Part shown: positions 26,891 through 36,601 of the stretch, piece by piece
Layout: every line of letters starts with the position of its first letter
How positions within the stretch are numbered: position 1 is the stretch's first letter
Source of the DNA: GCA-001735895 sp964651385
Lineage (GTDB): Bacteria; Pseudomonadota; Gammaproteobacteria; GCA-001735895
DNA: 64,000 nucleotides
Direction: 5' to 3'
Assembly (NCBI GenBank): GCA_964651385.1
Contig: CAZYYM010000005.1
Span: forward strand, 16,235-80,234
Made by a program: the position numbers and the translations under genes
The notes under the pieces: generated by a model
Told to the model about the DNA's origin: nothing
Databases searched by the model: none
The model's input: the letters and a program-made list of their open reading frames with translations, nothing else

Positions 26891-27793
26891 GTGATCATGC
26901 ACTCCGCCAGTCTCTACCTGGCTACTGTTTTAATTTGGGGATCAACCTGGTTTGCTATCAAGTTCCAGCTCGGTGTGGTCGAGCCGGAAGTGTCCCTGGT
27001 TTACCGTTTCGCACTGGCGTCGCTAATGTTATTAATTTTTTGTCTGTTAACCCGACGTCGTCTGGTATTCACACCCGGGCAGCATGGTTTTATTGCTTTG
27101 CAAGGCTTGTTTCTGTTTTCTTGTAACTATCTGATATTTTACTGGGCAACAGGTTTGCTGACTTCAGGAATAGTCGCACTTTTATTTTCGACTGTTATTT
27201 TAATGAATATCATTAATTCAGCTATCTTTCTGCGCGCGCCGGTTAGGCCACAGGTAGTCATTGGCGCATGCATCGGTATCGCCGGTATCGCTACTATTTT
27301 CTGGTCGGAAGTCAGTTCGGTAGAGCAGTCTGGTGATAGCTGGCGTGGTTTATGGATGTGTCTTCTGGCAACCTTTTTTGCATCTATTGGCAATATCCTA
27401 TCCGCGCGTAATCAACTGAACGATATTCCGGTGGTGCAGACCAATGCTTTGGGGATGGCTTACGGTGCGATTATCATGTTGGTTTTTGCACTGATCGGTG
27501 GTGCTAATTTTGATTTCGAAAACACGCTGAGTTACGGTTTGTCGCTGGTCTATTTAAGCGTATTTGGTTCTATATTTGCGTTTGGCAGTTACCTGACGCT
27601 GATCGGGCGAATCGGTACCGATAAAACCGCTTATGCCGCCGTGCTTTTTCCAGTGATAGCTCTCGGTCTCTCGACTGTATTCGAAAACTATCATTGGACA
27701 CTCGGCGCCTTTGGAGGTTTTGTATTAGTACTGGTTGGAAATTATGTAGTCTTACGCTCTAAATCGATAAGATCGGGTCACCCATCAAATTAG
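26891..27793 (+). CDS. EamA/DMT-family transporter
   Basis: A 300-aa inner-membrane protein with ten hydrophobic segments in two similar halves, the EamA fold of drug/metabolite exporters such as RhtA or YdcZ relatives. The first half begins ATVLIWGSTWFAIKFQLG and the second half LWMCLLATFFASIGNILSAR; the end is GGFVLVLVGNYVVL. The substrate (amino acid, metabolite or drug) cannot be read from sequence. The frame starts at GTG 26891, with an ATG two codons later (26897); neither has a clear ribosome-binding site. The gene diverges from the MFS-PlsC gene across two hairpins. Confidence 0.85.
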   Translation: MIMHSASLYLATVLIWGSTWFAIKFQLGVVEPEVSLVYRFALASLMLLIFCLLTRRRLVFTPGQHGFIALQGLFLFSCNYLIFYWATGLLTSGIVALLFSTVILMNIINSAIFLRAPVRPQVVIGACIGIAGIATIFWSEVSSVEQSGDSWRGLWMCLLATFFASIGNILSARNQLNDIPVVQTNALGMAYGAIIMLVFALIGGANFDFENTLSYGLSLVYLSVFGSIFAFGSYLTLIGRIGTDKTAYAAVLFPVIALGLSTVFENYHWTLGAFGGFVLVLVGNYVVLRSKSIRSGHPSN

Positions 27794-28005
27794 AAACATT
27801 GGGTGCTTGTTGGAGTACCCATATCCATTGGATCAGCCTGGCAGACCGAAAATTATCGGGCGCTATGCCGTCACTAAGGTGGAACTCCTTACGTTATCTA
27901 AATCAATCGTTCGTGCAGACTTTGGTGATCCTGCTGCCTTTTCCTGGATTATACGTATATTGGCCATCCGGCAAAGGCTCCCAGGTTAAACCGGTAATAC
28001 CTGAT

Positions 28006-28752
28006 TTATCGACCACCCGAGACATCGACAAACGAACCCGTGGTATATGCTGAGGCTTCTGTCGAAAGCCACAAAATGGCTTTGGCAACTTCTATCGGTA
28101 AACCGCCGCGTTTCATGGCGACGCTCGATTTCATACGGTCGACACGACCGGCTTCACCGCTGCTGGCGTGCATGTCAGTATAAATTAAGCCAGGTCGTAC
28201 TGCATTGACACGAATACCCTGATCACCGACTTCGTTGGCCAACCCAATAGTCATGGTGTCTATCGCACCTTTACAGGCGGCATAATCGATATACTCGTGC
28301 GCCGAACCTAGAACTGCAGCACGCGAAGACAGGTTGACGATGGTACCGCCATTCCCACCATGTTTATGTGACATGCGCCTGACCGCTTCACGCGCGCAGA
28401 GAAAACTGCCAGCCACATTAGTATCAAAGATACGTTTCAGTCTCTGCAACGAAATGTCCTCGAAATCACTTTGCTGTTCGAGTATGCCGGCATTGTTTAC
28501 CAGCGCTGTTATACAGCCGAGCTCTCGGTCGACAGTTTTGAATAAATGCTGTACCTCCGACTCAATGGCGACGTTTGCCTGTATTGCGAAGGCGCGTTGA
28601 TCCTGGGCCGCTATTGCCGATACAACCTCGAGTGCAGCAGTTCGATTATTATTATAATTAACGCAGATATCGAAACCGATTTTTGCAGCGAGTATCGCCG
28701 TTTCAGCACCAATACCACGGCTGGCACCAGTTACCAGCATAATTTTTTTCAC
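28006..28752 (-). CDS. SDR-family NAD(P)-dependent oxidoreductase
   Basis: A 248-aa classical short-chain dehydrogenase, close in length and motifs to YgfF/FabG-type enzymes. It has TGASRGIG for cofactor binding, VNNAGIL, catalytic Ser in NLSSRAAVLG, and YAACK (Tyr-x3-Lys). The substrate is unknown. The start overlaps the preceding 113-aa ORF by 4 nt, so it is the last gene of the gatCAB transcript. Downstream (27794-28005) I see no gene; two short plus-strand frames there look like noise. Confidence 0.9.
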   Translation of the reverse strand: MKKIMLVTGASRGIGAETAILAAKIGFDICVNYNNNRTAALEVVSAIAAQDQRAFAIQANVAIESEVQHLFKTVDRELGCITALVNNAGILEQQSDFEDISLQRLKRIFDTNVAGSFLCAREAVRRMSHKHGGNGGTIVNLSSRAAVLGSAHEYIDYAACKGAIDTMTIGLANEVGDQGIRVNAVRPGLIYTDMHASSGEAGRVDRMKSSVAMKRGGLPIEVAKAILWLSTEASAYTTGSFVDVSGGR

Positions 28753-29090
28753 GAATTTTCCTGAAACACCAGTTCGATGAAATCTTCAGGCGCACTACCG
28801 GGAAATCGGGCCTGCAATCCGAGAACGCCGCGTGTTTCCTGGCGGACTTCGATAATTATCTGTTGGTTATCTGCATTCAAAGAATTCACTTTGGTCTGTG
28901 CCTGAGGGTGTTGATTGTAGATAACTGAAGCGCCCGGGTAATGGCTAATAAAAGCCTGCAATGACTGCTGATCGTTTTTCACAATGCAGTCATCGCCATT
29001 AGGGGGCAATACGGCTATGAAAGGTTTATCCCCCGCCGCTAATACCCGGGTAATAATTTTATTTGCACAGGTTCTTTTAATGGTTAACAT
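28749..29090 (-). CDS. Unrecognised 113-aa protein in the gatCAB operon
   Basis: A small soluble protein (begins MLTIKRTCANK, ends ELVFQENS) with mixed alpha/beta composition and no signal peptide or membrane segment. It sits 10 nt after gatB and overlaps the SDR start by 4 nt, and its composition is that of a real protein, so translation is likely. I cannot name a family. Residues VLPPNGDDCIV and IIIEVRQETRGVLGLQ look like strand-rich stretches. Location with gatB suggests only shared transcription. Confidence 0.65.
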   Translation of the reverse strand: MLTIKRTCANKIITRVLAAGDKPFIAVLPPNGDDCIVKNDQQSLQAFISHYPGASVIYNQHPQAQTKVNSLNADNQQIIIEVRQETRGVLGLQARFPGSAPEDFIELVFQENS

Positions 29091-29100
29091 CGCCTGCCCG

Positions 29101-30537
29101 TTATCTTAATTTGTCTCGCAACAATTGATTGACTTGGGCGGGATTTGCCTTCCCCTTTGACAGTTTCATAATCTGGCCGACAAAAAAGCCGAGTACTTTC
29201 TCTTTGCCAGCGCGAAACTGTTCGACCTGATCAGGGTTGGCGGCGATGACTTCGTCAATAATCGATTCGATTGCACCGCTGTCAGTAATCTGCTTCAAAC
29301 CGCGCGCATCGATAATATCGTCTGCGCTACCTTCGCCCAGCCACATGGCTTCAAAAACTACTTTGGCAATCTTGCCTGAAATTGTATTATCGACGATACG
29401 CACAATCATACCGATTAACATAACGGGGGAAACGGGCGACGCCTGAATACCGATATCGTCCCGGTTCAAAGCACCGTTTAAATCACTGAGTATCCAGTTA
29501 GCGATGAGTTTGGCCTGATCGGGTAACAACGCCAGCGCCTGCTCAAAATAATCTGCAGTTTCACGACTGCCGGTGAGCACTTCGGCGTTATATTCCGACA
29601 GATGCAAATTATCGATATAGCGTTGGCGTTTCTGTTCGGGTAATTCGGGTAAGGATGCCCGGATGCGTTCGATATCGTTTTCGGTGACCTCGACCGGGAG
29701 CAGATCCGGATCAGGGAAATAACGATAATCGTTGGCTTCTTCCTTACTTCGCATGGAGCGAGTTTCGTGTTTGTCGGCATCGTAGAGACGGGTTTCCTGA
29801 ACCACGCTACCGCCGTCTTCGATCAGGTCGATTTGTCGTTCGATTTCATAGTTTATTGCGCGTTCGAGAAAGCGGAAGGAATTAATATTTTTAAGCTCTG
29901 CTCGTGTACCAAGCTCCTGCTGTCCTTTCGGGCGAATGGAAACATTGGCATCGCAGCGGAAAGAGCCTTCCTGCATATTGCCGTCACAGATTTCCAGATA
30001 CTGTACTACCGCATGAACTTTTCGTGCATAGGCAACCGCTTCTTTGGCCGAGCGCATATCGGGCTCGGAGACGATCTCGAGTAGAGGCGTACCGGCTCGA
30101 TTTAAATCGACACCGGTCTGGTCTGGAAATTCTTCGTGTAGCGATTTACCGGCGTCTTCTTCGAGATGCGCACGGGTAACGCCGATGACCTTACTAACGC
30201 CTTCTTCCGGGCTAATACTAATTTGGCCGGTTCCCACAATGGGTAATTCGAATTGTGAAATCTGGTAGCCCTTGGGTAGATCGGGGTAAAAATAATTTTT
30301 ACGCGCGAATACCGACAGTCGCGTTATTTCGGCGTCGATGGCAACGCCGAACTTGACTGCCATGTTGACGGCTTCGGCATTGAGTACCGGCAATACCCCA
30401 GGTAAGCCGAGGTCGACTGCACAAGCCTGGGTATTGGGGTCAGAGCCGAATGCCGTTGAGGCGGCAGAAAATATTTTACTCTTTGTCGCCAGTTGCGCGT
30501 GAATTTCCAGGCCGATAACTGTTTCCCAACCGCTCAC
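29101..30537 (-). CDS. gatB: Asp/Glu-tRNA amidotransferase subunit B
   Basis: GatB recognises mischarged Asp-tRNA(Asn) or Glu-tRNA(Gln) and activates the acyl group for amidation. The 478-aa length is normal. It opens WETVIGLEIHAQLATKSKIF and contains the conserved DLNRAGTPLLEIVSEPDM and FRCDANVSIRPKG. The C-terminal YqeY-like tail ends GFFVGQIMKLSKGKANP. It overlaps the gatA stop by 4 nt. The organism therefore probably makes Asn-tRNA or Gln-tRNA at least partly by the indirect route. Confidence 0.97.
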   Translation of the reverse strand: MSGWETVIGLEIHAQLATKSKIFSAASTAFGSDPNTQACAVDLGLPGVLPVLNAEAVNMAVKFGVAIDAEITRLSVFARKNYFYPDLPKGYQISQFELPIVGTGQISISPEEGVSKVIGVTRAHLEEDAGKSLHEEFPDQTGVDLNRAGTPLLEIVSEPDMRSAKEAVAYARKVHAVVQYLEICDGNMQEGSFRCDANVSIRPKGQQELGTRAELKNINSFRFLERAINYEIERQIDLIEDGGSVVQETRLYDADKHETRSMRSKEEANDYRYFPDPDLLPVEVTENDIERIRASLPELPEQKRQRYIDNLHLSEYNAEVLTGSRETADYFEQALALLPDQAKLIANWILSDLNGALNRDDIGIQASPVSPVMLIGMIVRIVDNTISGKIAKVVFEAMWLGEGSADDIIDARGLKQITDSGAIESIIDEVIAANPDQVEQFRAGKEKVLGFFVGQIMKLSKGKANPAQVNQLLRDKLR

Positions 30538-31985
30538 AATTTCACCTCCGGCATTTGCAGGTGGAAGTCATTGGCCAATTGAAATTGATGTGCCGCATTG
30601 AGTAAGCGTGCCTCGTCAAAGTATTTACCGATAAGCTGTAAGCCTACGGGTAATCCCTGGCTAAAACCAGCGGGTATCGACATGCCCGGTAAACCCGCCA
30701 GGTTCAGCGAAATAGTATAAATATCCTGCAGATACATGCTCACCGGATCGTCTGTCTTATCGCCCAGTTTGAACGCCACTTCGGGGGTCGTCGGTCCGGC
30801 AATGACATCGACCTGTTCGAACGCTTTTTCGAAATCCTGTTTAATTAAACGTCTTACCTGTTGCGCTTTTAGATAGTAAGCGTCGTAATAGCCGGCAGAC
30901 AGTGCGTAAGTACCCAGCATGATGCGCCGTTTTACTTCATCTCCGAAACCCTCTCCCCGTGAACGTTTGTAAAGATCCTCGAGATCGACCGGATTGTCAC
31001 ACCTGTACCCAAAACGTACTCCGTCAAAGCGCGACAAGTTGGATGAGCATTCGGCCAGGGCCACTACGTAATAGACCGGAATCGAGTGTTGCGTATTGGG
31101 CAGGCTGACTTCGATAATTTCAGCGCCCAGTTTTCGATATCCGTCAATGGCCGACTCGATTACGCGGGCAACGTCGGCATCGAGACCTTCGGCAAAATAT
31201 TCTTTCGGCAAGCCGATTTTTAGCCCATTAATAGGTTTTCCGAGTCCCTCGCTGTAATCGGCTACCGGTCGATCGATTGAGGTCGAGTCGCGACAATCAA
31301 ATCCGGCCATGGTCTGTAATAATGTGGCACAATCTTCGGCTGTACGAGCGAATGCGCCACCCTGATCGAGACTGGAACCAAAAGCGATCATACCGTAACG
31401 CGACACACGGCCGTAGGTAGGCTTTATACCCGTCACGCCACAGAGTGCGGCAGGTTGCCGAATTGAACCACCGGTATCGGTGCCGGTAGCTGCTGGCGCA
31501 AGACCTGCGGCAACCGCGGCAGCTGACCCGCCCGAGGAACCACCGGGCACGCGTGTTTTATCCCAGGGATTAGTCACCGGACCGTAATAACTGTTTTCGT
31601 TGGATGAGCCCATGGCAAACTCATCCATATTGGTTTTACCCAACATGACGCAGCCAGTGGCATTGCATTTTTCGATTACCGTGGCGTTGTAGGGTGCGAT
31701 GAAGTTATCGAGCATTTTTGAACCGCATGAAGTTTTAACTCCATCGGTACAGAAAATATCCTTGTGTGCGAGGGGTACGCCGGTTAACGTTGTTGCCTCC
31801 CCGTTAGCAATTAATACGTCGGCTTCCCGGGCCTGTCGTAAAGCCTGCTCACCGGTAACGCTGATGTAGCAGTTAAGTGCGGGATTCAGTTGTTTGATCG
31901 CGGTCAGATAATCCTGTGTTATTTCTGCACTGGAAAACTCGCCTTTACTGAGTCCTTGCTGGATCTGTTTAATGGTCAGACTCAT
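30534..31985 (-). CDS. gatA: Asp/Glu-tRNA amidotransferase subunit A
   Basis: GatA hydrolyses glutamine to supply ammonia through a tunnel to GatB. The 483-aa protein is an amidase-signature enzyme. The Ser-cisSer-Lys triad is visible as Lys in PLAHKDIFCTDG and the serines in PGGSSGGSAAAVAAG and GTDTGGSIRQPA. It sits between gatC (10 nt upstream) and gatB (4-nt overlap). Confidence 0.97.
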   Translation of the reverse strand: MSLTIKQIQQGLSKGEFSSAEITQDYLTAIKQLNPALNCYISVTGEQALRQAREADVLIANGEATTLTGVPLAHKDIFCTDGVKTSCGSKMLDNFIAPYNATVIEKCNATGCVMLGKTNMDEFAMGSSNENSYYGPVTNPWDKTRVPGGSSGGSAAAVAAGLAPAATGTDTGGSIRQPAALCGVTGIKPTYGRVSRYGMIAFGSSLDQGGAFARTAEDCATLLQTMAGFDCRDSTSIDRPVADYSEGLGKPINGLKIGLPKEYFAEGLDADVARVIESAIDGYRKLGAEIIEVSLPNTQHSIPVYYVVALAECSSNLSRFDGVRFGYRCDNPVDLEDLYKRSRGEGFGDEVKRRIMLGTYALSAGYYDAYYLKAQQVRRLIKQDFEKAFEQVDVIAGPTTPEVAFKLGDKTDDPVSMYLQDIYTISLNLAGLPGMSIPAGFSQGLPVGLQLIGKYFDEARLLNAAHQFQLANDFHLQMPEVKL

Positions 31986-31995
31986 GTTTCAGCGC

Positions 31996-32283
31996 TCACT
32001 CGATTACTTTGGGAACGCGGTACAGGCCATTTTCGACATCGGGTGCGATGCCCTGAAACTTGTCGCGCAGATTGTTTTCTGTAACGACATCTTCGCGTAA
32101 ACGCTGGTATGCATCCATCGGGTGCGCCATCGGGGTGATGCCCCTTGTGTCTAGAGCATTCATTCGCTCGACCAGTTCCAGTATACTGGATAGGTCATTT
32201 ACGGTTTGATCGATGGTCTCATCGTCGATTTGCAAGCGTGCAAGCTGCGCAATATTTCGCACATCTTCCTTTTTTAGGGTCAT
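31996..32283 (-). CDS. gatC: Asp/Glu-tRNA amidotransferase subunit C
   Basis: GatC is the small clamp that stabilises GatA-GatB. The frame is open further upstream to 32442, but the family begins at the ATG at 32283 (MTLKKEDVRNIAQLARL), giving 95 aa, the usual size. The C-terminal motif is FQGIAPDVENGLYRVPKV. It is the first gene of gatCAB and diverges from mreB. Confidence 0.95.
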   Translation of the reverse strand: MTLKKEDVRNIAQLARLQIDDETIDQTVNDLSSILELVERMNALDTRGITPMAHPMDAYQRLREDVVTENNLRDKFQGIAPDVENGLYRVPKVIE

Positions 32284-32504
32284 TTCGGGAGTTTTCCAAA
32301 AAATGGTGATTGAAAAGCAGGCAAACTTACCATAATTTACCGGGCAGTTTAAGCAAAAGGCCTTGAATTTGGTAGTTTCTTCCTTGCTCAAACGGTTACC
32401 CGTTGCTAGAGTACGCCCAACTGGGTGAAAATGGCGCACCAACAGGAAACTTCCTCAAATCACGTCGCTCATTACACATAAAAAATTCGGGTTAAAAGCT
32501 TAGT

Positions 32505-33551
32505 ATGTTTGCAGCTATTCGCGGTCTGTTATCTAACGACTTGTCAATCGATTTGGGTACGGCCAACACGCTCATTTATTCCAGAGGTCAGGGAATCGTT
32601 TTGAATGAACCCTCGGTTGTTGCGATTCGCCAGGACCGAGGGCCGGGTGGACCCAAGTCAATCGAAGCGGTCGGTAGTGAAGCCAAGAAAATGCTCGGCA
32701 GAACACCCGAAAACATTACCGCCAAACGTCCAATGAAGGACGGTGTTATAGCTGACTTTACATATACTGAAAAAATGCTACAGCATTTTATCCGTAAGGT
32801 GCATGAAAACCAGTTTTTACGCCCGAGCCCCCGAGTGCTTATCTGTGTGCCCTGCGGCGCGACTCAAGTCGAACGTCGTGCAATTCGTGAATCCGCACTC
32901 GGTGCCGGCGCGCGTAAAGTGTATTTAATAGAAGAACCAATGGCCGCAGCGATTGGTGCGGGTATGCCGGTTGACGAGGCACAGGGCTCGATGGTGCTCG
33001 ATATCGGTGGTGGGACTTCTGAAGTTGCTGTGATGTCGTTAAACGGTATTGTTTATTCCGCGTCTGTGCGAATCGGTGGGGATCGTTTTGACGATTCGAT
33101 AATTAATTACGTGCGCCGTAACTATGGCATTCTAATAGGTGAGGCAACCGCCGAACGCATCAAAGTCGAAGTCGCGGCGGCATACCCCGGTAAAGATCTG
33201 CTTGAAATTGAAGTGAAAGGTCGAAATCTTTCCGAAGGTGTACCTCGCAGTTTTACTCTGAACAGTAATGAGATTCTTGAAGCCTTGCAGGATCCGTTAT
33301 ACGGAATCGTCAGTGCGGTTAAAAATGCATTGGAACAAACTCCGCCTGAACTGGGTTCCGATATCGCCGAGCGCGGTATTGTACTCACCGGCGGCGGTGC
33401 GCTGTTACGCGATCTGGATCGATTGATTATGGAAGAAACTGGATTGCCGGTAATTATTGCCGAAGATCCACTGACCTGTGTCGCAAGGGGTGGAGGCCGT
33501 GTTCTGGAAATGATCGACGAACACGGTCTGGACTTTCTTGCGGTTGAGTAG
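32505..33551 (+). CDS. mreB: Rod-shape-determining actin homologue MreB
   Basis: MreB forms membrane-bound filaments that guide lateral wall synthesis, so the cell is probably rod-shaped. The 348-aa protein has the actin phosphate loops LSIDLGTANTLIY and MVLDIGGGTSEVAVMSLNG, and the adenosine motif IVLTGGGALLRDLD. A hydrophobic N-terminal stretch (FAAIRGLLSNDLS) is typical for membrane binding. It heads mreBCD; the 86-nt gap to mreC is the longest inside the cluster. Confidence 0.98.
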   Translation: MFAAIRGLLSNDLSIDLGTANTLIYSRGQGIVLNEPSVVAIRQDRGPGGPKSIEAVGSEAKKMLGRTPENITAKRPMKDGVIADFTYTEKMLQHFIRKVHENQFLRPSPRVLICVPCGATQVERRAIRESALGAGARKVYLIEEPMAAAIGAGMPVDEAQGSMVLDIGGGTSEVAVMSLNGIVYSASVRIGGDRFDDSIINYVRRNYGILIGEATAERIKVEVAAAYPGKDLLEIEVKGRNLSEGVPRSFTLNSNEILEALQDPLYGIVSAVKNALEQTPPELGSDIAERGIVLTGGGALLRDLDRLIMEETGLPVIIAEDPLTCVARGGGRVLEMIDEHGLDFLAVE

Positions 33552-33637
33552 TCGCTGGCCTCGATGCGCCTGTTCGGCAAACAGGTAATCACAGGATTGT
33601 TGGCAGATAGTTACCAGGCAGTGCCGGAAAAGGCTAG

Positions 33638-34462
33638 ATGAAAAAGGAGCAGAAACATGCCCGTATCGCCACAGTGCGTACTCTGTTACTGATCTGTTTC
33701 TGTATAGCTTTAATGATAGTCGATCATCGATTTAACCATCTCGAGGTAGTGCGATCGAATATTTCCGTGATGTTATTTCCTTTACGCTATCTGGTTAGCT
33801 TGCCGGCTCTAACCGGAAACTGGGCCAGCGAATGGTTTACTTCACACATCGAATTAGTCGCCGAAACCAACCAGTTACATTCTGAGCTACGGTTGCTGAA
33901 TGCGCGGTTGCAAAAAATGCAGGTATTACAGGAAGAGAATGGTCGATTACGCAATTTGTTAGGATCGTCGCGCAAACTAGCCGACCAGGTTATTGTTGCC
34001 GAACTGCTTTCTGTTAACCAGAATCCCTATCGTCAACTCATTGAAATTAACCGGGGAACGAACGATGGTGTCAATATTGGGCAGGCGGTGATCGACGATT
34101 TTGGCGTCATGGGACAGGTGATTCATACCAGCTCCGATTCAGCTACTATTATTCTAATCTCGGATCCTGACCATGCGACGCCGGTGCAATTTATTCGTAG
34201 TGGAGTGCGATCAGTCGCATTCGGTACTGGGAATACCAAACAACTCGAGATCCGTTATTTACCCGCAACCGCAGATATTAAAATTGGTGACGAGCTGGTG
34301 ACTTCAGGGCTGGGTGGTCGGTTTCCGGCTGATTATCCTGTGGCGACTGTGAGTGCTATTCGGGAAGATCTGACTCGTGGATTCATTTCTGTTCTGGCGG
34401 TTCCAAAAGCCCGGCTCAACAGCAGTCGGGAAGTGCTTGTTATCAAAGCCAGGCAACAATAA
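33638..34462 (+). CDS. mreC: Rod-shape-determining protein MreC
   Basis: MreC is a bitopic inner-membrane protein that scaffolds the elongation machinery in the periplasm. The 274-aa protein has one N-terminal membrane segment (about residues 11-27), a coiled coil (about 68-105, ending ENGRLRNLLGSS) and the two beta domains (VAELLSVNQNPYRQLIEINRG onward, with VTSGLGGRFPADYPV). The ATG follows AAAGGCTAG. It shares a base with the mreD start. Confidence 0.95.
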   Translation: MKKEQKHARIATVRTLLLICFCIALMIVDHRFNHLEVVRSNISVMLFPLRYLVSLPALTGNWASEWFTSHIELVAETNQLHSELRLLNARLQKMQVLQEENGRLRNLLGSSRKLADQVIVAELLSVNQNPYRQLIEINRGTNDGVNIGQAVIDDFGVMGQVIHTSSDSATIILISDPDHATPVQFIRSGVRSVAFGTGNTKQLEIRYLPATADIKIGDELVTSGLGGRFPADYPVATVSAIREDLTRGFISVLAVPKARLNSSREVLVIKARQQ

Positions 34463-34941
34463 TGCTGAAACTGCGCTACCTAGTCATTTTTCTTAGCCTC
34501 ATAGTCGGCCTGGTATTGATGATCCTGCCGCTACCGGACTGGGCGCAATCTTATCGTCCAAACTGGGTGGCGCTGATCTTAATTTACTGGAATATGGCTT
34601 TACCGAAACGCGTAGGATTATGGTTCGCGTTGATTACTGGTTTACTGGTGGATACCTTGCAAGGCACCTTGCTGGGTCAACACGCTCTGGCGTTGGTGAT
34701 TATTATGTATTTGAATTTAAATTTCTACCAGCGCATTCGCGTATTGTCACTGCCGCAGCAATCTTTTTATGTATTTAGTTTGCTGTTTATCTATCAAATT
34801 ATGGTTGCCTGGATTGAAGGTATCATGGGTCGACCGACATCGCCTGAGGCATTTTTCGGTGCCCCGGTGGTGGGTATGCTAATTTGGCCCTGGGCGTTTG
34901 TTGTGCTGCGAGATGTTCGACGCAAGGCGATGCTGGGTTAA
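34462..34941 (+). CDS. mreD: Rod-shape-determining protein MreD
   Basis: A 159-aa inner-membrane protein with five or six hydrophobic segments. The motif PNWVALILIYWNMALPKR and the LVDTLQGTLLGQHAL stretch are typical of MreD. It overlaps mreC by one base (TAATG) and its stop is 4 nt before the rnd start, so the four genes are probably one transcript. Confidence 0.94.
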   Translation: MLKLRYLVIFLSLIVGLVLMILPLPDWAQSYRPNWVALILIYWNMALPKRVGLWFALITGLLVDTLQGTLLGQHALALVIIMYLNLNFYQRIRVLSLPQQSFYVFSLLFIYQIMVAWIEGIMGRPTSPEAFFGAPVVGMLIWPWAFVVLRDVRRKAMLG

Positions 34942-34945
34942 TACG

Positions 34946-36106
34946 ATGGAATATCGATTAATCGTCACCAATGAGATGCTAGCTGAATTTTGTAACGGCA
35001 TTGTCGATGCACGTTATTGCGCTATCGATACCGAATTCGTACGCGAAAAGACCTATTACCCGTTGCTTTCGCTCATCCAGATAGCCACCGAACAAGATAT
35101 GGCCTGCATCGACCCACTGGCAATAAGCGATTTTGCTCCACTTTCAGTCTTGCTGCAGAAATCCGGCCTGGTTAAAGTTTTTCATTCGCCGAGCCAGGAC
35201 CTGGAAATCCTGTTTCAACAATTCGGTGCTGTACCGACACCGGTATTCGATACTCAACTGGCCGCTGCCGTTCTGGGTTTTAGCCATCAAATAAGCTATG
35301 CCGACCTGGTTTACGAAGTCACCGGCGTTCAATTGGAAAAGAAGCATACCCGCGCAAACTGGAGCCGACGACCGCTAACGAATAATGAACTCGATTATGC
35401 GATAGACGATGTACGTTATTTATTGCCGGTTTATCGTCAATTAAATCAGGCGCTCGATGATTCCAGGAGGCGAAGTTGGATTGAACAAGATTTGATCAAT
35501 ATGAGCGAAGCGTCGAATTATCAAATCGACATGAACAATTTATGGCAGAAACTGAAAGGTGTGCAAAAGCTTAAGGGAGTCGAATTACAAATTGCTAGCC
35601 AGTTCTGCAAATGGCGGGAACATATCGCTCAGCAGAAAAATCGCCCGAGGCGCTGGATTGTCGCTGACGACTTGATAATCGATATCGCGCGGAATAAACC
35701 GACTGACCGCGACGCGCTGGTTACAATCCGGAGCACGTCGGAAAAGGTAATTGATAGAAATGGTCGCAAGTGGTTGGAAATTGTGAAACAGGCCCTTCAG
35801 GTTGATCGCTCCGAATGGCCGGTACCGAAAAAGATGAAGACACTGGATGTGCAACAACAAGCCCTCGGCGATTGCCTGATGGCGCTTTGCCGAATCATTG
35901 CTGACGAAAATAATATTGCGCTGGCGACATTGGCGACACGCAAGGATATAGATAGTCTGATATTAAATCGTAAAACCAGTCGACTTGCGCAGGGATGGCA
36001 TTTTGAAATGTTGGGCCAGCATTTGCTTGATTTTATTCATGCACAATCCCGACTGGGCGTGGAAGACGGTATCATTCGCAGGTTTCCCGCTACAGCAAAT
36101 GAATAA
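34946..36106 (+). CDS. rnd: Ribonuclease D
   Basis: RNase D is a 3'-5' exoribonuclease that trims tRNA and other stable RNA precursors. The start at 34946 (MEYRLIVTNEMLAEF) gives 386 aa; an open frame extends upstream through mreD. DEDDy residues are seen in AIDTEFVREKTYYP, HSPSQDLEIL, and YAIDDVRYLLPVY. Two HRDC-like regions fill the C-terminal half. It follows mreD by 4 nt; other gammaproteobacteria often have maf or rng after mreD, so the placement is slightly unusual. Confidence 0.94.
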   Translation: MEYRLIVTNEMLAEFCNGIVDARYCAIDTEFVREKTYYPLLSLIQIATEQDMACIDPLAISDFAPLSVLLQKSGLVKVFHSPSQDLEILFQQFGAVPTPVFDTQLAAAVLGFSHQISYADLVYEVTGVQLEKKHTRANWSRRPLTNNELDYAIDDVRYLLPVYRQLNQALDDSRRRSWIEQDLINMSEASNYQIDMNNLWQKLKGVQKLKGVELQIASQFCKWREHIAQQKNRPRRWIVADDLIIDIARNKPTDRDALVTIRSTSEKVIDRNGRKWLEIVKQALQVDRSEWPVPKKMKTLDVQQQALGDCLMALCRIIADENNIALATLATRKDIDSLILNRKTSRLAQGWHFEMLGQHLLDFIHAQSRLGVEDGIIRRFPATANE

Positions 36107-36114
36107 TCAGGCAA

Positions 36115-36534
36115 TTATTGCACCAGAAAACTGGAAAATAGGATTTCGGCAATATCATTGTTTCCAGTTAAATCGGCTATTAACTCTTGAACCTGGGAGG
36201 TGGCAATCTTTCGAATTTCTTCGCGTTTTGCCGGTGATTTCATATCATTGGCTTTTTGCTCGCTGAGAAGCACGATGAGTTTGTGGCGTATGGCCGGAAC
36301 ATGGGTTTTGATCAGCGCTTCAGCGCCGGAATCTGCAATGAGCACATCCGCCTTGAGTTGCAGGAAGGTAAGACGATGATTATCGTTGCTTAAATTAAGT
36401 ACCATGGAATCACCAAGCGATACGTAGGCAGAGGTTTTGGCTGGAGCTTTTTCGTTTGGCGCATTTTCAGCCGCTCGGACGCCAGGAAAAGCGAGCACAA
36501 TTAAAAGTGCTAAGGGTAACAATACTTTTTGCAT
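36115..36534 (-). CDS. FliL-like periplasmic protein
   Basis: A 139-aa protein with an N-terminal signal peptide or anchor (MQKVLLPLALLIVLAFPGVRA). Its body resembles the periplasmic domain of FliL: YVSLGDSMVLNLS, LTFLQLKADVLI, HVPAIRHKLIVLLSEQ and a helix ending ILFSSFLVQ. True FliL associates with the flagellar stator, but no flagellar genes are nearby, and such stand-alone homologues are common. It converges with rnd (8-nt gap) and diverges from ibaG. Confidence 0.8.
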   Translation of the reverse strand: MQKVLLPLALLIVLAFPGVRAAENAPNEKAPAKTSAYVSLGDSMVLNLSNDNHRLTFLQLKADVLIADSGAEALIKTHVPAIRHKLIVLLSEQKANDMKSPAKREEIRKIATSQVQELIADLTGNNDIAEILFSSFLVQ

Positions 36535-36601
36535 GGCATTTTTCAGATGGGGATATAGTATTGTTTATAGATCATTATGTAGGAAATTTGGTAATAATTT
36601 A

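Noticed and set aside
27799..28053. Short plus-strand frames after the EamA gene
   Set aside because: They run into the SDR gene in antisense and do not resemble a protein family.
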